Source: Pseudomonas japonica (GTDB lineage Bacteria > Pseudomonadota > Gammaproteobacteria > Pseudomonadales > Pseudomonadaceae). From it: a DNA stretch of 64,000 nucleotides. Where the stretch lies: assembly GCF_013522925.1 (NCBI RefSeq), contig NZ_JAAMQU010000011.1, positions 1 through 64,000 of the forward strand, written 5' to 3'. Position numbers and translations under genes: made by a program. Numbering within the stretch: position 1 is the first letter of the stretch; every line of letters begins with the position of its first letter. This document shows, one piece after another, positions 35,221 through 43,969 of the stretch. The notes under the pieces are model-generated. The model was not told where the DNA came from, made no database searches, and worked only from the letters and a program-made list of their open reading frames with translations.

Positions 35221-36072
35221 CTAGAGCAGAATTTCCAGCTTGCGATGCAACATCGAAACGTTGCTTCCCTTTGCTACAAACCCTGTGAGGTTACCTGTCA
35301 GAAGGGCCGAGACTTTATCAGCTTCAGCTTTGTTTGGGAAGGCCCCAAACACACAACTTCCAGTTCCGGTGAGTTTAGCCTGAGTAAATTTACTTAGCAA
35401 ACTCAAAGCGTTACGAACATCTGGGTAACGCCTCTCGACCACCGGTTGGCAGTCATTTCGACTGTTTCCCTCGAGAACGGAGCGCACTTTAATGGCGGGA
35501 GAGTCACGTGTCAACAGTGGATCTGAAAAAATTTCTGCTGTACTTACAGATACTTGCGGAACGAGTACCAGATACCAGGGTTCCGGGGGTTCCACAGGGG
35601 TGAGTTTTTCGCCTATCCCTTCAGCAAATGCGGCGCGCCCCCGCACGAATACAGGCACATCCGCGCCCAGCCCGAGGCCCAGAGCCGCGAGACGATCCTC
35701 ATCCCAGCGCAATTGCCACAGATGATCGAGCGCGAGCAGGGTGGTCGCGGCGTCCGAACTGCCGCCACCGATACCGCCACCCATGGGAAGCACCTTGCGC
35801 AGCCAGATGTCCGCCCCCAGGCGGGTTCCGGACTCGGCCTGCAACCGCCGGGCTGCCTTCACGATCAGGTTGCTGTCGTGCGGTACGCCATCGAGGCTAC
35901 CGTGCAACGCGATGATACCGTCATCACGCAAGGCGAAATCCAGCTCGTCACCATGGTCGAGAAACTGAAACAGGGTTTGCAGCTCGTGATAACCATCGGC
36001 GCGACGGCCAAGGATGTGCAGCATCAGGTTGAGCTTGGCAGGCGCGGGAAGGGTGAGGCGAGGCCGATCCAT
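35221..36072 (-). CDS. ispE: 4-diphosphocytidyl-2-C-methyl-D-erythritol kinase
   Basis: IspE phosphorylates CDP-methylerythritol in the MEP isoprenoid pathway. The 283-residue GHMP kinase has APAKLNLMLHILGRRADGYHE (about residues 9-29) and the ATP loop LPMGGGIGGGSSDAATTLLAL (split over about 91-111). The C-terminal GSCVFGAF motif is present. Its ATG lies one base beyond the lolB stop, so the two are probably coupled. Confidence 0.96.
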   Translation of the reverse strand: MDRPRLTLPAPAKLNLMLHILGRRADGYHELQTLFQFLDHGDELDFALRDDGIIALHGSLDGVPHDSNLIVKAARRLQAESGTRLGADIWLRKVLPMGGGIGGGSSDAATTLLALDHLWQLRWDEDRLAALGLGLGADVPVFVRGRAAFAEGIGEKLTPVEPPEPWYLVLVPQVSVSTAEIFSDPLLTRDSPAIKVRSVLEGNSRNDCQPVVERRYPDVRNALSLLSKFTQAKLTGTGSCVFGAFPNKAEADKVSALLTGNLTGFVAKGSNVSMLHRKLEILL

Positions 36073-36073
36073 G

Positions 36074-36691
36074 TCAGCGGCCCAGCTGGCGCGGCTGCCA
36101 GTCCTTGATCACCAGGGTGACGTCCAGGTCTTGCCCATGCAGCTTCAGCCGCTCTGGCAGCCAATAGGCGCCTTGCTGGCTGTAACGGGTGTATTCCACT
36201 GTCCAGCCGGCTTGTTCAAGCCTGGCGAGCCGGCTGTCACCATCAAGTACCACGGTGCTCTTGCCTTCGGGTGCAGGCAACCCTCGTACCCAGTACACCA
36301 GGTTGCCCACCGGCAGGCGCCAGCCAAGTTGTTGTTGCAGCAGGTCTTCGGGGGAGGCGGCCTGATAGCGCCCCTGATTGGCGACCTCAAGGCTTACATC
36401 GCCCGGGTGCCCGGTCAGCCGCGCCGCGCCGCGCCCCAGCGGGCCAGACAGCCGGATATCGTAGTAGTCGTTGCGCTGCAGCCAGTAGAGCGTGCCGCTG
36501 CCGGAATCACTTGGCGCGCGGATACCCACTTTGCCGTTGATCTCCCAGCCGTCCACCGTGGCGATCTGTGCCTTGTGGTCTTTCCAGGTTTGGGCGTTGC
36601 CCTCGCCCTGCACGGCTTCTTTGGGGCCAAGGCCGGCGCAGCCGGCGAGGAGGGCGAGGAGGGCGAACGTAAAGAAATGGCGCAACAGCAT
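36074..36691 (-). CDS. lolB: Outer-membrane lipoprotein receptor LolB
   Basis: LolB accepts lipoproteins from LolA and inserts them into the outer membrane. The 205-residue precursor has a lipoprotein signal with lipobox LLAGC (Cys18). The mature part is the beta-barrel-like LolB fold with the WEINGKVGIRAPSDSGSGTLYW region and the QLGWRLPVGNLVYWVRG segment. The gene is 3 bases from the TPR gene and 1 base from ispE. Confidence 0.93.
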   Translation of the reverse strand: MLLRHFFTFALLALLAGCAGLGPKEAVQGEGNAQTWKDHKAQIATVDGWEINGKVGIRAPSDSGSGTLYWLQRNDYYDIRLSGPLGRGAARLTGHPGDVSLEVANQGRYQAASPEDLLQQQLGWRLPVGNLVYWVRGLPAPEGKSTVVLDGDSRLARLEQAGWTVEYTRYSQQGAYWLPERLKLHGQDLDVTLVIKDWQPRQLGR

Positions 36692-36694
36692 GGG

Positions 36695-38428
36695 TCAAAG
36701 CTTCTCGGAACCGGTGAGGCGCAGCAATGTGCTGCGCAGGATAGGGCTGTCAGGCTGATCTTTCAGGGCGTTGCCCCACACCTGGCGCGCCTCGCGTTGC
36801 TTTCCGCGTGCCCACAGCACTTCGCCCAGGTGCGCGGCCACTTCGTGATCGGGGTACCTTTCGAGGGCCTGGCGCAAAAGGCGCTCTGCCTCGTCGAGGT
36901 TGCCCAGCCGGTAGTTGATCCAGCCCAGGCTGTCGAGCACGGCCGGGTCATCCGGGTTCAACTGGTGGGCCTTCTCGATAAGGGCCTTGGCTTCGGCAAA
37001 GCGGTCGGTGCGGTCGGACAAGGTGTAGCCCAGCGCGTTGAGCGCCATGGCGTTGTCTGGCTCGCGCTGCAGAATGCTCCGCAGGTCGCGTTCCAGTTGG
37101 CCCAGGTCGCCGCGTTTTTCCGCCAGCATCGCTCGCGTATACAGCAGGCTGGAGTCGCCGGGGAACTGCGCAAGCGCGCGTTCGAGCACCGTCCAGGCAG
37201 GCTCCACCTTGTCGTTGTCGGCCAGGGTTTCGGCTTCTATCAGGTACAACTGCGCGGCGTAGTCAGGGTTGGCGGCGCGGGCGGCGGCCAGCCGGCGCGA
37301 GGCTTCGGGGGCCTGGCCGTTGGCGATGAGGATGTCTGCCTGGCGCAGCTGGGCAGGAAGGTAGTCAGTGCCCGTGCCTACCAGTGCGTATTGAGTGAGC
37401 GCCTGTTGCGGATCATTACGCTCCTCGGCCACCCGGCCCAGGTTCAGGTGGGCAGAATCCACGTGGGCGCCGCGTTCCACGAGGTCGTTGAGGTAACCCT
37501 CTGCCTCGTCCCAGGCCTTGGCTTCCAGGCAAACGAGTGCCAGGGAGTAGCGCAGCTCGTCATCGTCCGGATTTTGCTGCAGCAGTACCTGGAATTGCAC
37601 CTTCGCGTCATCGATACGGTTCTGCTCGACCAGCGTGCGCGCCAGCGCCAGGCGCAGGCGTTTATCTTCCGGTGCCTTGCGTACGGCTTTGTCCAGTAGC
37701 GGAACAGCTTCGTCACCGCGGTCCAGGTTCTGCAGCAACCTGGCCCGGAGCAGCAATGGCGCGATCTCTTCATCCTTCGCCGGGCTTTTCTCCAGCAAGC
37801 TCAGAGCCTCTTCCGCCTTGCCGTCCTGTTGCAGCAGCAGTGCCTTGCCGAAGATCAACTGGCCATTGCCGGGGTATTTCGCCAGCAGCCGCTCGAATCC
37901 GTGCAGTAAGCCATCACGGGTGGCGGGGTCGGTTTCCGCTGCCGACAACGCCAGAAAATCGAAATGGGTGTCGCCCTTGCCCTGAAGCACTTTTTCCATG
38001 TAGGCCATGGACTCGTCGTAACGCCCCGCGCGGGCCAGTGCAATGGCCGCGGCCCGCTGGGCATCAAGATCGTCCGGGGCCGTGCGGGCCCAGATCAGCG
38101 AGGTTTGCAGGGCGGACTGGTCCGCGCCCATGTACTCCGCGATGCGGAACGCTCGCTCGGCTACGCCAGGATCCTGGGTTTTGTTCGCCTGATTGACGTA
38201 GTTGTCCAGGGCAATGTCGAAGCGATTGCGCTGGCCGGCAAGCTCGGCGGTGAGCAGGCTATAAAGCGTGTCTTCGGTGAATGAGCCATACACCACGGGT
38301 GGTGCCGGCGCCGGAGGGGGCGTGGGCGCCTGCGCGGCGGCGGGGGCCTCGGCGTCGCGAGTCGCTGCCCAATTCTGACAGCCTCCGAGCAAGGCGAGGG
38401 CGAGAAGCAACGCGGGGGATTTTTTCAT
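36695..38428 (-). CDS. TPR-repeat lipoprotein upstream of lolB
   Basis: This 577-residue protein has a lipoprotein signal (MKKSPALLLALALLGGCQNW, lipobox LGGC) and a Pro/Ala linker. About ten tetratricopeptide-type helical repeats then fill the rest, with recognisable units such as NAMALNALGYTLSD and DPAVLDSLGWINYRLGN. It is likely an outer-membrane-anchored scaffold. Position before lolB-ispE is conserved in Pseudomonas (PA4667-type). The precise role is unknown. It diverges from hemA. Confidence 0.87.
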   Translation of the reverse strand: MKKSPALLLALALLGGCQNWAATRDAEAPAAAQAPTPPPAPAPPVVYGSFTEDTLYSLLTAELAGQRNRFDIALDNYVNQANKTQDPGVAERAFRIAEYMGADQSALQTSLIWARTAPDDLDAQRAAAIALARAGRYDESMAYMEKVLQGKGDTHFDFLALSAAETDPATRDGLLHGFERLLAKYPGNGQLIFGKALLLQQDGKAEEALSLLEKSPAKDEEIAPLLLRARLLQNLDRGDEAVPLLDKAVRKAPEDKRLRLALARTLVEQNRIDDAKVQFQVLLQQNPDDDELRYSLALVCLEAKAWDEAEGYLNDLVERGAHVDSAHLNLGRVAEERNDPQQALTQYALVGTGTDYLPAQLRQADILIANGQAPEASRRLAAARAANPDYAAQLYLIEAETLADNDKVEPAWTVLERALAQFPGDSSLLYTRAMLAEKRGDLGQLERDLRSILQREPDNAMALNALGYTLSDRTDRFAEAKALIEKAHQLNPDDPAVLDSLGWINYRLGNLDEAERLLRQALERYPDHEVAAHLGEVLWARGKQREARQVWGNALKDQPDSPILRSTLLRLTGSEKL

Positions 38429-38605
38429 AAAGGAGAAATCGAGCGGCTAACCTGCGGTGGAGGGCATGATGACACAAGCCGGACGGCAAAACCCACCTGG
38501 GCGGGTTTATCTCGTCCGTCTATTGGGACAATAGAGTCCGGTGGTTGTTCTGAACCTGATGAAGTAGGACAATTGCCGGCTCAGAATCTCCTTCAGCGAC
38601 AGTGC

Positions 38606-39883
38606 ATGGCCTTCCTCGCCCTCGGTATCAACCACAAGACCGCCTCGGTAGACGTGCGCGAACGCGTGGCGTTCACCCCCGAGCAATTGGTGGAGGCGTT
38701 GCAGCAGCTGTGCCAGCGCACCGGTACTCGCGAAGCGGCAATCCTCTCCACCTGCAACCGTAGCGAGCTTTATATAGAGCAATCGAGCGCGCAGGCTGAA
38801 GCCGTGCTCGAATGGCTGGCCGATTATCACCAGCTGAGCGCCGCTGATCTGCGCGCCTGCGCCTACGTCCATGAAGACGCCGACGCCGTGCGCCACATGA
38901 TGCGCGTGGCCGCCGGGCTGGATTCGCTGGTGCTGGGCGAGCCGCAGATTCTCGGGCAGATGAAATCCGCCTACGCCGTGGCTCGCGAAGCCGGCACCGT
39001 CGGCCCGCTGCTGGGGCGGTTGTTCCAGGCCACTTTCAGCGCGGCCAAACAGGTGCGCACCGATACCGCCATTGGCGAGAACCCAGTGTCGGTAGCCTTT
39101 GCCGCTGTCAGCCTGGCGCGGCAGATATTCTCCGACCTGCAGCGCAGCCAGGCCCTGCTGATCGGCGCCGGCGAAACCATCACGCTGGTAGCCCGGCACC
39201 TTCACGAGCAAGGCGTCAAGCGCATCGTGGTGGCCAACCGTACCCTTGAGCGCGCCAAGGTGCTGGCCGAGGAGTTCGGTGCCCATGCAGTGCTGCTGGC
39301 CGATATCCCGCAAGAGCTGGTCAACAGCGATATCGTCATCAGTTCCACGGCCAGCCAGTTGCCCATTCTCGGCAAGGGTGCGGTCGAAAGCGCCTTGAAA
39401 CAGCGCCGGCACAAGCCCATCTTCATGGTGGACATCGCCGTGCCTCGGGATATCGAACCCGAAGTGGGCAAGCTGGACGACGTGTACCTCTATACCGTCG
39501 ACGATTTGCACGAAGTGGTCGCCGAAAACCTCAAAAGCCGTCAGGGCGCGGCACAGGCCGCCGAAGAAATGGTCGCCGGCGGGGTCAATGACTTCATGGC
39601 GCGGCTGCGCGAGCTGGCGGCAGTCGACGTACTGCGGGCCTATCGGCAGCAGGGCGAGCGGCTGCGTGACGAAGAGCTGCAAAAGGCTCAGCGCTTGTTG
39701 GCCAACGGCGGCAACGCAGAGGACGTGTTGATGCAACTGGCGCGTGGCCTTACCAACAAGCTGTTGCACGCGCCCAGCGTGCAGCTCAAGAAACTCTCCG
39801 CCGAAGGCCGCCTCGATGCGTTGGCCATGGCTCAAGAACTGTTTGCCCTCAACGAGGGCGCCACGGATAAACCCCCGCAATGA
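38606..39883 (+). CDS. hemA: Glutamyl-tRNA reductase
   Basis: HemA reduces glutamyl-tRNA to glutamate-1-semialdehyde, the first step of tetrapyrrole synthesis. The 425-residue protein starts MAFLALGINHKTASVDVRE; a TTG 33 bases upstream is less likely. The catalytic cysteine is in ILSTCNRSELY (about residue 50), and the NADPH domain has LLIGAGETITLVARHL. The C-terminal dimerisation helix follows. It leads a head-to-tail cluster hemA-prfA-prmC-moeB-murI with overlapping or abutting genes. Confidence 0.96.
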   Translation: MAFLALGINHKTASVDVRERVAFTPEQLVEALQQLCQRTGTREAAILSTCNRSELYIEQSSAQAEAVLEWLADYHQLSAADLRACAYVHEDADAVRHMMRVAAGLDSLVLGEPQILGQMKSAYAVAREAGTVGPLLGRLFQATFSAAKQVRTDTAIGENPVSVAFAAVSLARQIFSDLQRSQALLIGAGETITLVARHLHEQGVKRIVVANRTLERAKVLAEEFGAHAVLLADIPQELVNSDIVISSTASQLPILGKGAVESALKQRRHKPIFMVDIAVPRDIEPEVGKLDDVYLYTVDDLHEVVAENLKSRQGAAQAAEEMVAGGVNDFMARLRELAAVDVLRAYRQQGERLRDEELQKAQRLLANGGNAEDVLMQLARGLTNKLLHAPSVQLKKLSAEGRLDALAMAQELFALNEGATDKPPQ

Positions 39884-40962
39884 AAGCGTCTCTGCTGAAC
39901 AAACTGGACACCCTACAAGAGCGCTACGAGGAAGTGACCGCGCTGCTTGGCGACGCCGAGATCATCTCCGATCAGGGCCGTTTTCGCGCGTTTTCCCGCG
40001 AATACGCCGAACTGGAGCCGGTGGTCGCCGCCTTCCGCGAATGGCGCAAGGTTCAGGAAGACCTCGAAGGCGCCCAGGCGCTGCTCAAGGACAGCGACCC
40101 GGACCTGCGCGAAATGGCCGCCGAAGAAGTGCGCGAGGGCAAGCAGCGCCTGGCTGAGCTCGAACTGAGCCTGCAGCGCATGCTGTTGCCGAAGGACCCG
40201 AACGACGGCCGCAACGTGTTCCTGGAAATCCGCGCCGGCACGGGCGGCGACGAGGCTGCGATCTTTGCTGGCGACCTGTTCCGGATGTATTCGCGTTACG
40301 CCGAGAAGCGTGGCTGGCGCGTGGAGGTGCTGTCCGAAAACGAAGGCGAGCACGGCGGCTACAAAGAGGTGATCGCCCGGGTCGAAGGCGACAACGTATA
40401 CGCCAAACTCAAGTTCGAGTCCGGTGCTCACCGCGTTCAACGCGTGCCAGAGACCGAATCCCAGGGGCGCATCCACACCTCGGCGTGCACGGTGGCGGTA
40501 CTGGCCGAGCCAGACGAGCAGGTGGCGATCGAGATCAACCCTGCAGACCTGCGGGTAGACACCTACCGGGCGTCTGGCGCCGGTGGGCAGCACATCAACA
40601 AGACCGATTCGGCCATCCGTATCACCCACTTGCCTACCGGCATCGTGGTCGAGTGTCAGGAAGAGCGCTCGCAGCACAAGAACCGCGCCCGCGCGATGGG
40701 CTGGCTGTCGGCCAAGCTCAACGACATACAAACCAGCGCCGCGCAGAATGCCATTGCCACCGAGCGCAAGCTGCTGGTGGGCTCGGGCGATCGCTCCGAG
40801 CGCATCCGTACCTACAACTTCCCGCAGGGGCGGGTGACTGACCATCGGGTCAACCTCACCTTGTATTCGCTGGATGAAATCCTCGCCGGCGGGGTCGAGG
40901 CGGTTATCGAGCCCCTGCTTGCCGAATACCAGGCCGACCAACTTGCGGCCTTGGGTGACTGA
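39880..40962 (+). CDS. prfA: Peptide chain release factor 1
   Basis: RF1 terminates translation at UAA and UAG. The 360-residue protein has the stop-codon tripeptide region VPETESQGRIHTSACTVAV (the PxT motif is PET) and the GGQ loop SGAGGQHINKTDSAIRITH, where PrmC methylates the Gln. The start overlaps the hemA stop (ATGA), and the prmC gene begins right after its stop. Confidence 0.97.
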   Translation: MKASLLNKLDTLQERYEEVTALLGDAEIISDQGRFRAFSREYAELEPVVAAFREWRKVQEDLEGAQALLKDSDPDLREMAAEEVREGKQRLAELELSLQRMLLPKDPNDGRNVFLEIRAGTGGDEAAIFAGDLFRMYSRYAEKRGWRVEVLSENEGEHGGYKEVIARVEGDNVYAKLKFESGAHRVQRVPETESQGRIHTSACTVAVLAEPDEQVAIEINPADLRVDTYRASGAGGQHINKTDSAIRITHLPTGIVVECQEERSQHKNRARAMGWLSAKLNDIQTSAAQNAIATERKLLVGSGDRSERIRTYNFPQGRVTDHRVNLTLYSLDEILAGGVEAVIEPLLAEYQADQLAALGD

Positions 40963-41793
40963 ATGACCATCATTGCCAGCCTGCTGCGTGAAGCGCAGCT
41001 CCCCGAATCGCCCACGGCGCGCCTGGACATCGAATTGCTGCTGGCGGCGGCGCTGGGGAAAACCCGCAGCTACCTGCGCACGTGGCCGGAGCGCATCGTC
41101 GGCACCGAAGCCGCACAGGTATTCGCCAGCTACCTTGAGCGGCGCCGTCAGGGTGAGCCAGTGGCCTATATCCTGGGCCAGCAAGGCTTCTGGTCACTGG
41201 ACCTGGAAGTGGCGCCTCATACCCTGATCCCACGGCCGGAAACCGAGCTGCTGGTAGAGCTCGCACTGCAGTGCCTGCCCGCTGAGCAAGCGCGAGCGCT
41301 GGATCTGGGCACCGGTACCGGGGCCATCGCACTGGCGCTGGGGCGTGAGCGCAGCGGCTGGCAAGTGGTAGCGGTGGACCGCGTGCCGGAGGCAGTAGCC
41401 CTGGCGGAGCGCAATCGGGCGCGGCTCGGGCTGGTCAATGTCAGCGTACGCGCCAGCCATTGGTTCAGCGCGTTGGAGGGTGAGCGTTTCGATCTTATCG
41501 TCAGCAACCCTCCTTATATCTGTTCCGAGGATCCTCACCTGAGCGCGGGCGATGTGCGCTTCGAGCCTTCAAGCGCGCTGGTCTCCGGCCGCGACGGGCT
41601 GGACGACATCCGTCACATCATCGCCAATGCCCCTTCGCACCTGGTGTCGGCGGGCTGGCTGCTGCTCGAGCATGGTTACGATCAGGCCCCCCGCGTGCGT
41701 GAGCTGATGGCCCAGGAGGGCTTCGAGCAGATCGAAAGCCGCGAAGACCTGGGTGGCCATGAACGGGTCACGTTCGGGCGGCTGCCGTGCTGA
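40963..41793 (+). CDS. prmC: Release factor glutamine methyltransferase
   Basis: PrmC methylates the GGQ glutamine of release factors with SAM. The 276-residue protein has an N-terminal helical domain, the SAM loop LDLGTGTGAIALAL (about residues 110-123) and the substrate motif IVSNPPYICSED (about 182-193). It abuts prfA, its substrate gene, and its 3' end overlaps moeB. Confidence 0.96.
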   Translation: MTIIASLLREAQLPESPTARLDIELLLAAALGKTRSYLRTWPERIVGTEAAQVFASYLERRRQGEPVAYILGQQGFWSLDLEVAPHTLIPRPETELLVELALQCLPAEQARALDLGTGTGAIALALGRERSGWQVVAVDRVPEAVALAERNRARLGLVNVSVRASHWFSALEGERFDLIVSNPPYICSEDPHLSAGDVRFEPSSALVSGRDGLDDIRHIIANAPSHLVSAGWLLLEHGYDQAPRVRELMAQEGFEQIESREDLGGHERVTFGRLPC

Positions 41794-42542
41794 GCGACGA
41801 CGAGCTGCTGCGTTACAGCCGGCAGGTGCTGTTGAGCCAGGTGGATGTGGCCGGGCAACTCAAGCTCAAGGCCGGCCGGGTGTTGATCGTAGGCCTGGGT
41901 GGCCTTGGGTCGCCGGTGGCGTTGTACTTGGCGGCGGCGGGTGTGGGCGAGCTGCACCTGGCGGACTTCGACCGGGTGGACCTTACCAACCTGCAGCGTC
42001 AGGTAGCCCATGACACCCACAGCATTGGCCAGCTGAAGGTCGAATCGGCCGCTGCGCGCCTTCGCGCCATCAACCCTTCCGTTGCGCTGGTCAGCCACAC
42101 GCAAGCCCTGGATGCCGACACCCTGTCGGCCGCTGTAGCTGCCGTGGACCTCGTACTCGATTGCTCGGACAACTTCGCAACCCGCGAAGCCGTCAATGCC
42201 GCGTGTTTTGCCCAGGGTCGGCCGCTGGTGAGCGGTGCGGCCATCCGCCTCGAAGGCCAGTTGTCGGTGTTCGATCCCCGCCAGGAAACCAGCCCGTGCT
42301 ACCACTGCCTTTACGGCCATGGCAGTGATGCTGAACTCACCTGCAGCGAGGCCGGGGTACTCGGCCCGGTGGTAGGGCTGGTAGGTAGCTTGCAGGCGCT
42401 GGAAGCGCTCAAATTGCTCGCAGGTTTCGGTGAACCCCTGGTCGGCCGCCTTCTGTTGATTGACGCGCTTGCCACTCGCTTCCGCGAATTGAAGCTCAAG
42501 CGTGATCCCCAGTGCCCGGTGTGCAAGGTGCGCCATGGGTGA
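41787..42542 (+). CDS. moeB: Molybdopterin-synthase adenylyltransferase
   Basis: MoeB/ThiF-family E1-like enzyme that adenylates the C-terminal Gly of MoaD for molybdopterin synthesis. The 251-residue sequence has the nucleotide loop VLIVGLGGLGSPVALYLAAAG and the DFDRVDLTNLQRQ motif. CYHC and CPVC pairs provide zinc ligands. The start overlaps the prmC stop by 7 bases and murI starts within its last codons. Confidence 0.92.
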   Translation: MLSDDELLRYSRQVLLSQVDVAGQLKLKAGRVLIVGLGGLGSPVALYLAAAGVGELHLADFDRVDLTNLQRQVAHDTHSIGQLKVESAAARLRAINPSVALVSHTQALDADTLSAAVAAVDLVLDCSDNFATREAVNAACFAQGRPLVSGAAIRLEGQLSVFDPRQETSPCYHCLYGHGSDAELTCSEAGVLGPVVGLVGSLQALEALKLLAGFGEPLVGRLLLIDALATRFRELKLKRDPQCPVCKVRHG

Positions 42543-43335
42543 GCCGGCGAGCGCGCCAGTGGGCGTGTTCGATTCCGGCGTTGGCGGCCTCTCCGTGCTG
42601 GGGGAAATCCAAAAGCTTTTACCGGGCGAAACGCTGCTGTATGCCGGCGACTGCGGCCATACCCCCTATGGGGAAAAGTCGGCGGCCTATATTCGCGAGC
42701 GCTGCGTGGCCATCGCCGAATTCTTCCACGGGCAGGGCGCCAAAGCGCTGGTGATCGCCTGCAATACGGCGACTGCAGCGGCGGCCGCAGACTTGCGAGC
42801 GCGTTACCCTGGCTGGCCGATCATCGGCATGGAGCCCGCAGTCAAACCCGCTGCCCTGGCCACTCGCAGCGGCACCGTGGGCGTACTCGCTACTACCGGT
42901 ACGCTGCAAAGCGCACGCTTCGCCGCCTTGCTCGACCGCTTCGCTGCCGGCGTGACCGTGGTGACTCAGCCCTGCCCGGGCCTGGTGGAACTGATTGAAG
43001 TGGGCGACCTGCATAGCCCCCAGTTGAGGGCGTTATTGAGCCATTACCTACGGCCCATGCTCGACGCCGGATGCGACACCCTTATCCTCGGATGCACGCA
43101 TTATCCTTTCCTCAAACCGCTGCTGCGGGACCTGCTGCCAGCGGACGTGGCGCTGGTAGACACTGGCGCTGCGGTAGCCCGGCAGCTACAACGGCTGTTG
43201 ACCCAAGGGGAGCTACTCAGCACCGGTCAAGCGGAAAAAGTGCGGTATTGGACGTCAGGATCAGTCGAGCATTTTCGAAATGTCCTACACGCCTTTGGAA
43301 TGCATTCTGATGTTGTGGAATCTCTCGGAACGTGA
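42535..43335 (+). CDS. murI: Glutamate racemase
   Basis: MurI interconverts L- and D-glutamate for peptidoglycan. The 266-residue protein starts at ATG 42535 within the moeB end. It has the motif GVFDSGVGGLSVL (about residues 10-22), the first catalytic cysteine in IACNTATAAA and the second in ILGCTHYPFL. It ends the hemA cluster. Confidence 0.95.
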   Translation: MGEPASAPVGVFDSGVGGLSVLGEIQKLLPGETLLYAGDCGHTPYGEKSAAYIRERCVAIAEFFHGQGAKALVIACNTATAAAAADLRARYPGWPIIGMEPAVKPAALATRSGTVGVLATTGTLQSARFAALLDRFAAGVTVVTQPCPGLVELIEVGDLHSPQLRALLSHYLRPMLDAGCDTLILGCTHYPFLKPLLRDLLPADVALVDTGAAVARQLQRLLTQGELLSTGQAEKVRYWTSGSVEHFRNVLHAFGMHSDVVESLGT

Positions 43336-43350
43336 AAAAGTTGTGAAATT

Positions 43351-43380
43351 GCGTGTGTAAGCCTGAACTTACAAAGCACG
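43351..43380. promoter_or_regulatory. Inverted repeat between murI and pagL
   Basis: TGTAAG (43356-43361), spacer CCTGAA, CTTACA (43368-43373) is a perfect 6-bp palindrome arm pair, extended by an outer GCGTG/CACGC pair. It lies about 70 bases before the pagL start and lacks a T-run, so it is more likely an operator than a terminator. Confidence 0.4.
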
Positions 43381-43441
43381 CATGATTTCTAACGCCAGCG
43401 TTTCGCTAACCGCACAACTAATGAAAACAAAGGACGTCCTC

Positions 43442-43960
43442 ATGAAGAGAATGTTGGGTCTGGCCGCTGTAGCAGCCGTGGTTCTGGGGCATAGCCTGTC
43501 CGCTCAAGCGGCCGGGGTTTCGTTTTCCGTAGGCCAGACTGGCGAGTCCACCATGGTGTATCGCCTGGGTGTTCAATCGGACTGGGACAAGTCTTGGTTG
43601 CAGAGCAGCGTGGGCCGCCTTACCGGTTACTGGGATGGCGCTTATACCTACTGGGAAGGTGATGAGCATTCGGGCAACAACAGCCTGTCGTTTGCGCCTG
43701 TGTTCGTCTACGAATTCGGCAACGGCTCGGTGAAGCCGTTCGTTGAAGCGGGCATCGGTGTGTCGGTGTTCTCCCAAACCCAGATCGAAGGCAACAAACT
43801 GGGCTCGGCCTTCAACTTCGAAGACCGCCTGGGCCTTGGCGTTCGCTTCGCCGGTGGTCATGAGGTGAGCGTTCGCGCGATTCACTACTCCAACGCCGGC
43901 ATCAAAGAGCCCAACGACGGTATCGAGGCGTACTCCCTCAACTACCGTATGCCTATCTGA
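43442..43960 (+). CDS. pagL: Lipid A 3-O-deacylase PagL
   Basis: PagL is an outer-membrane beta-barrel lipase that removes the 3-O acyl chain from lipid A. The 172-residue precursor starts MKRMLGLAAVAAVV after an AAAGGAC site and carries a signal peptide ending LSAQA. The C-terminal AIHYSNAGIKEPNDGIEAYSLN holds the catalytic residues equivalent to the known His, Ser and Glu (here His148, Ser150, Glu162). The open frame 20 codons upstream is not needed. It converges with phrB at 9 bases spacing. Confidence 0.93.
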   Translation: MKRMLGLAAVAAVVLGHSLSAQAAGVSFSVGQTGESTMVYRLGVQSDWDKSWLQSSVGRLTGYWDGAYTYWEGDEHSGNNSLSFAPVFVYEFGNGSVKPFVEAGIGVSVFSQTQIEGNKLGSAFNFEDRLGLGVRFAGGHEVSVRAIHYSNAGIKEPNDGIEAYSLNYRMPI

Positions 43961-43969
43961 TCCACACCG

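Noticed and set aside
38485..38515. A terminator between the divergent TPR and hemA genes
   Set aside because: AAACCCACC/GGCGGGTTT can pair, but it lies upstream of both genes, has a two-base loop and no T-run.
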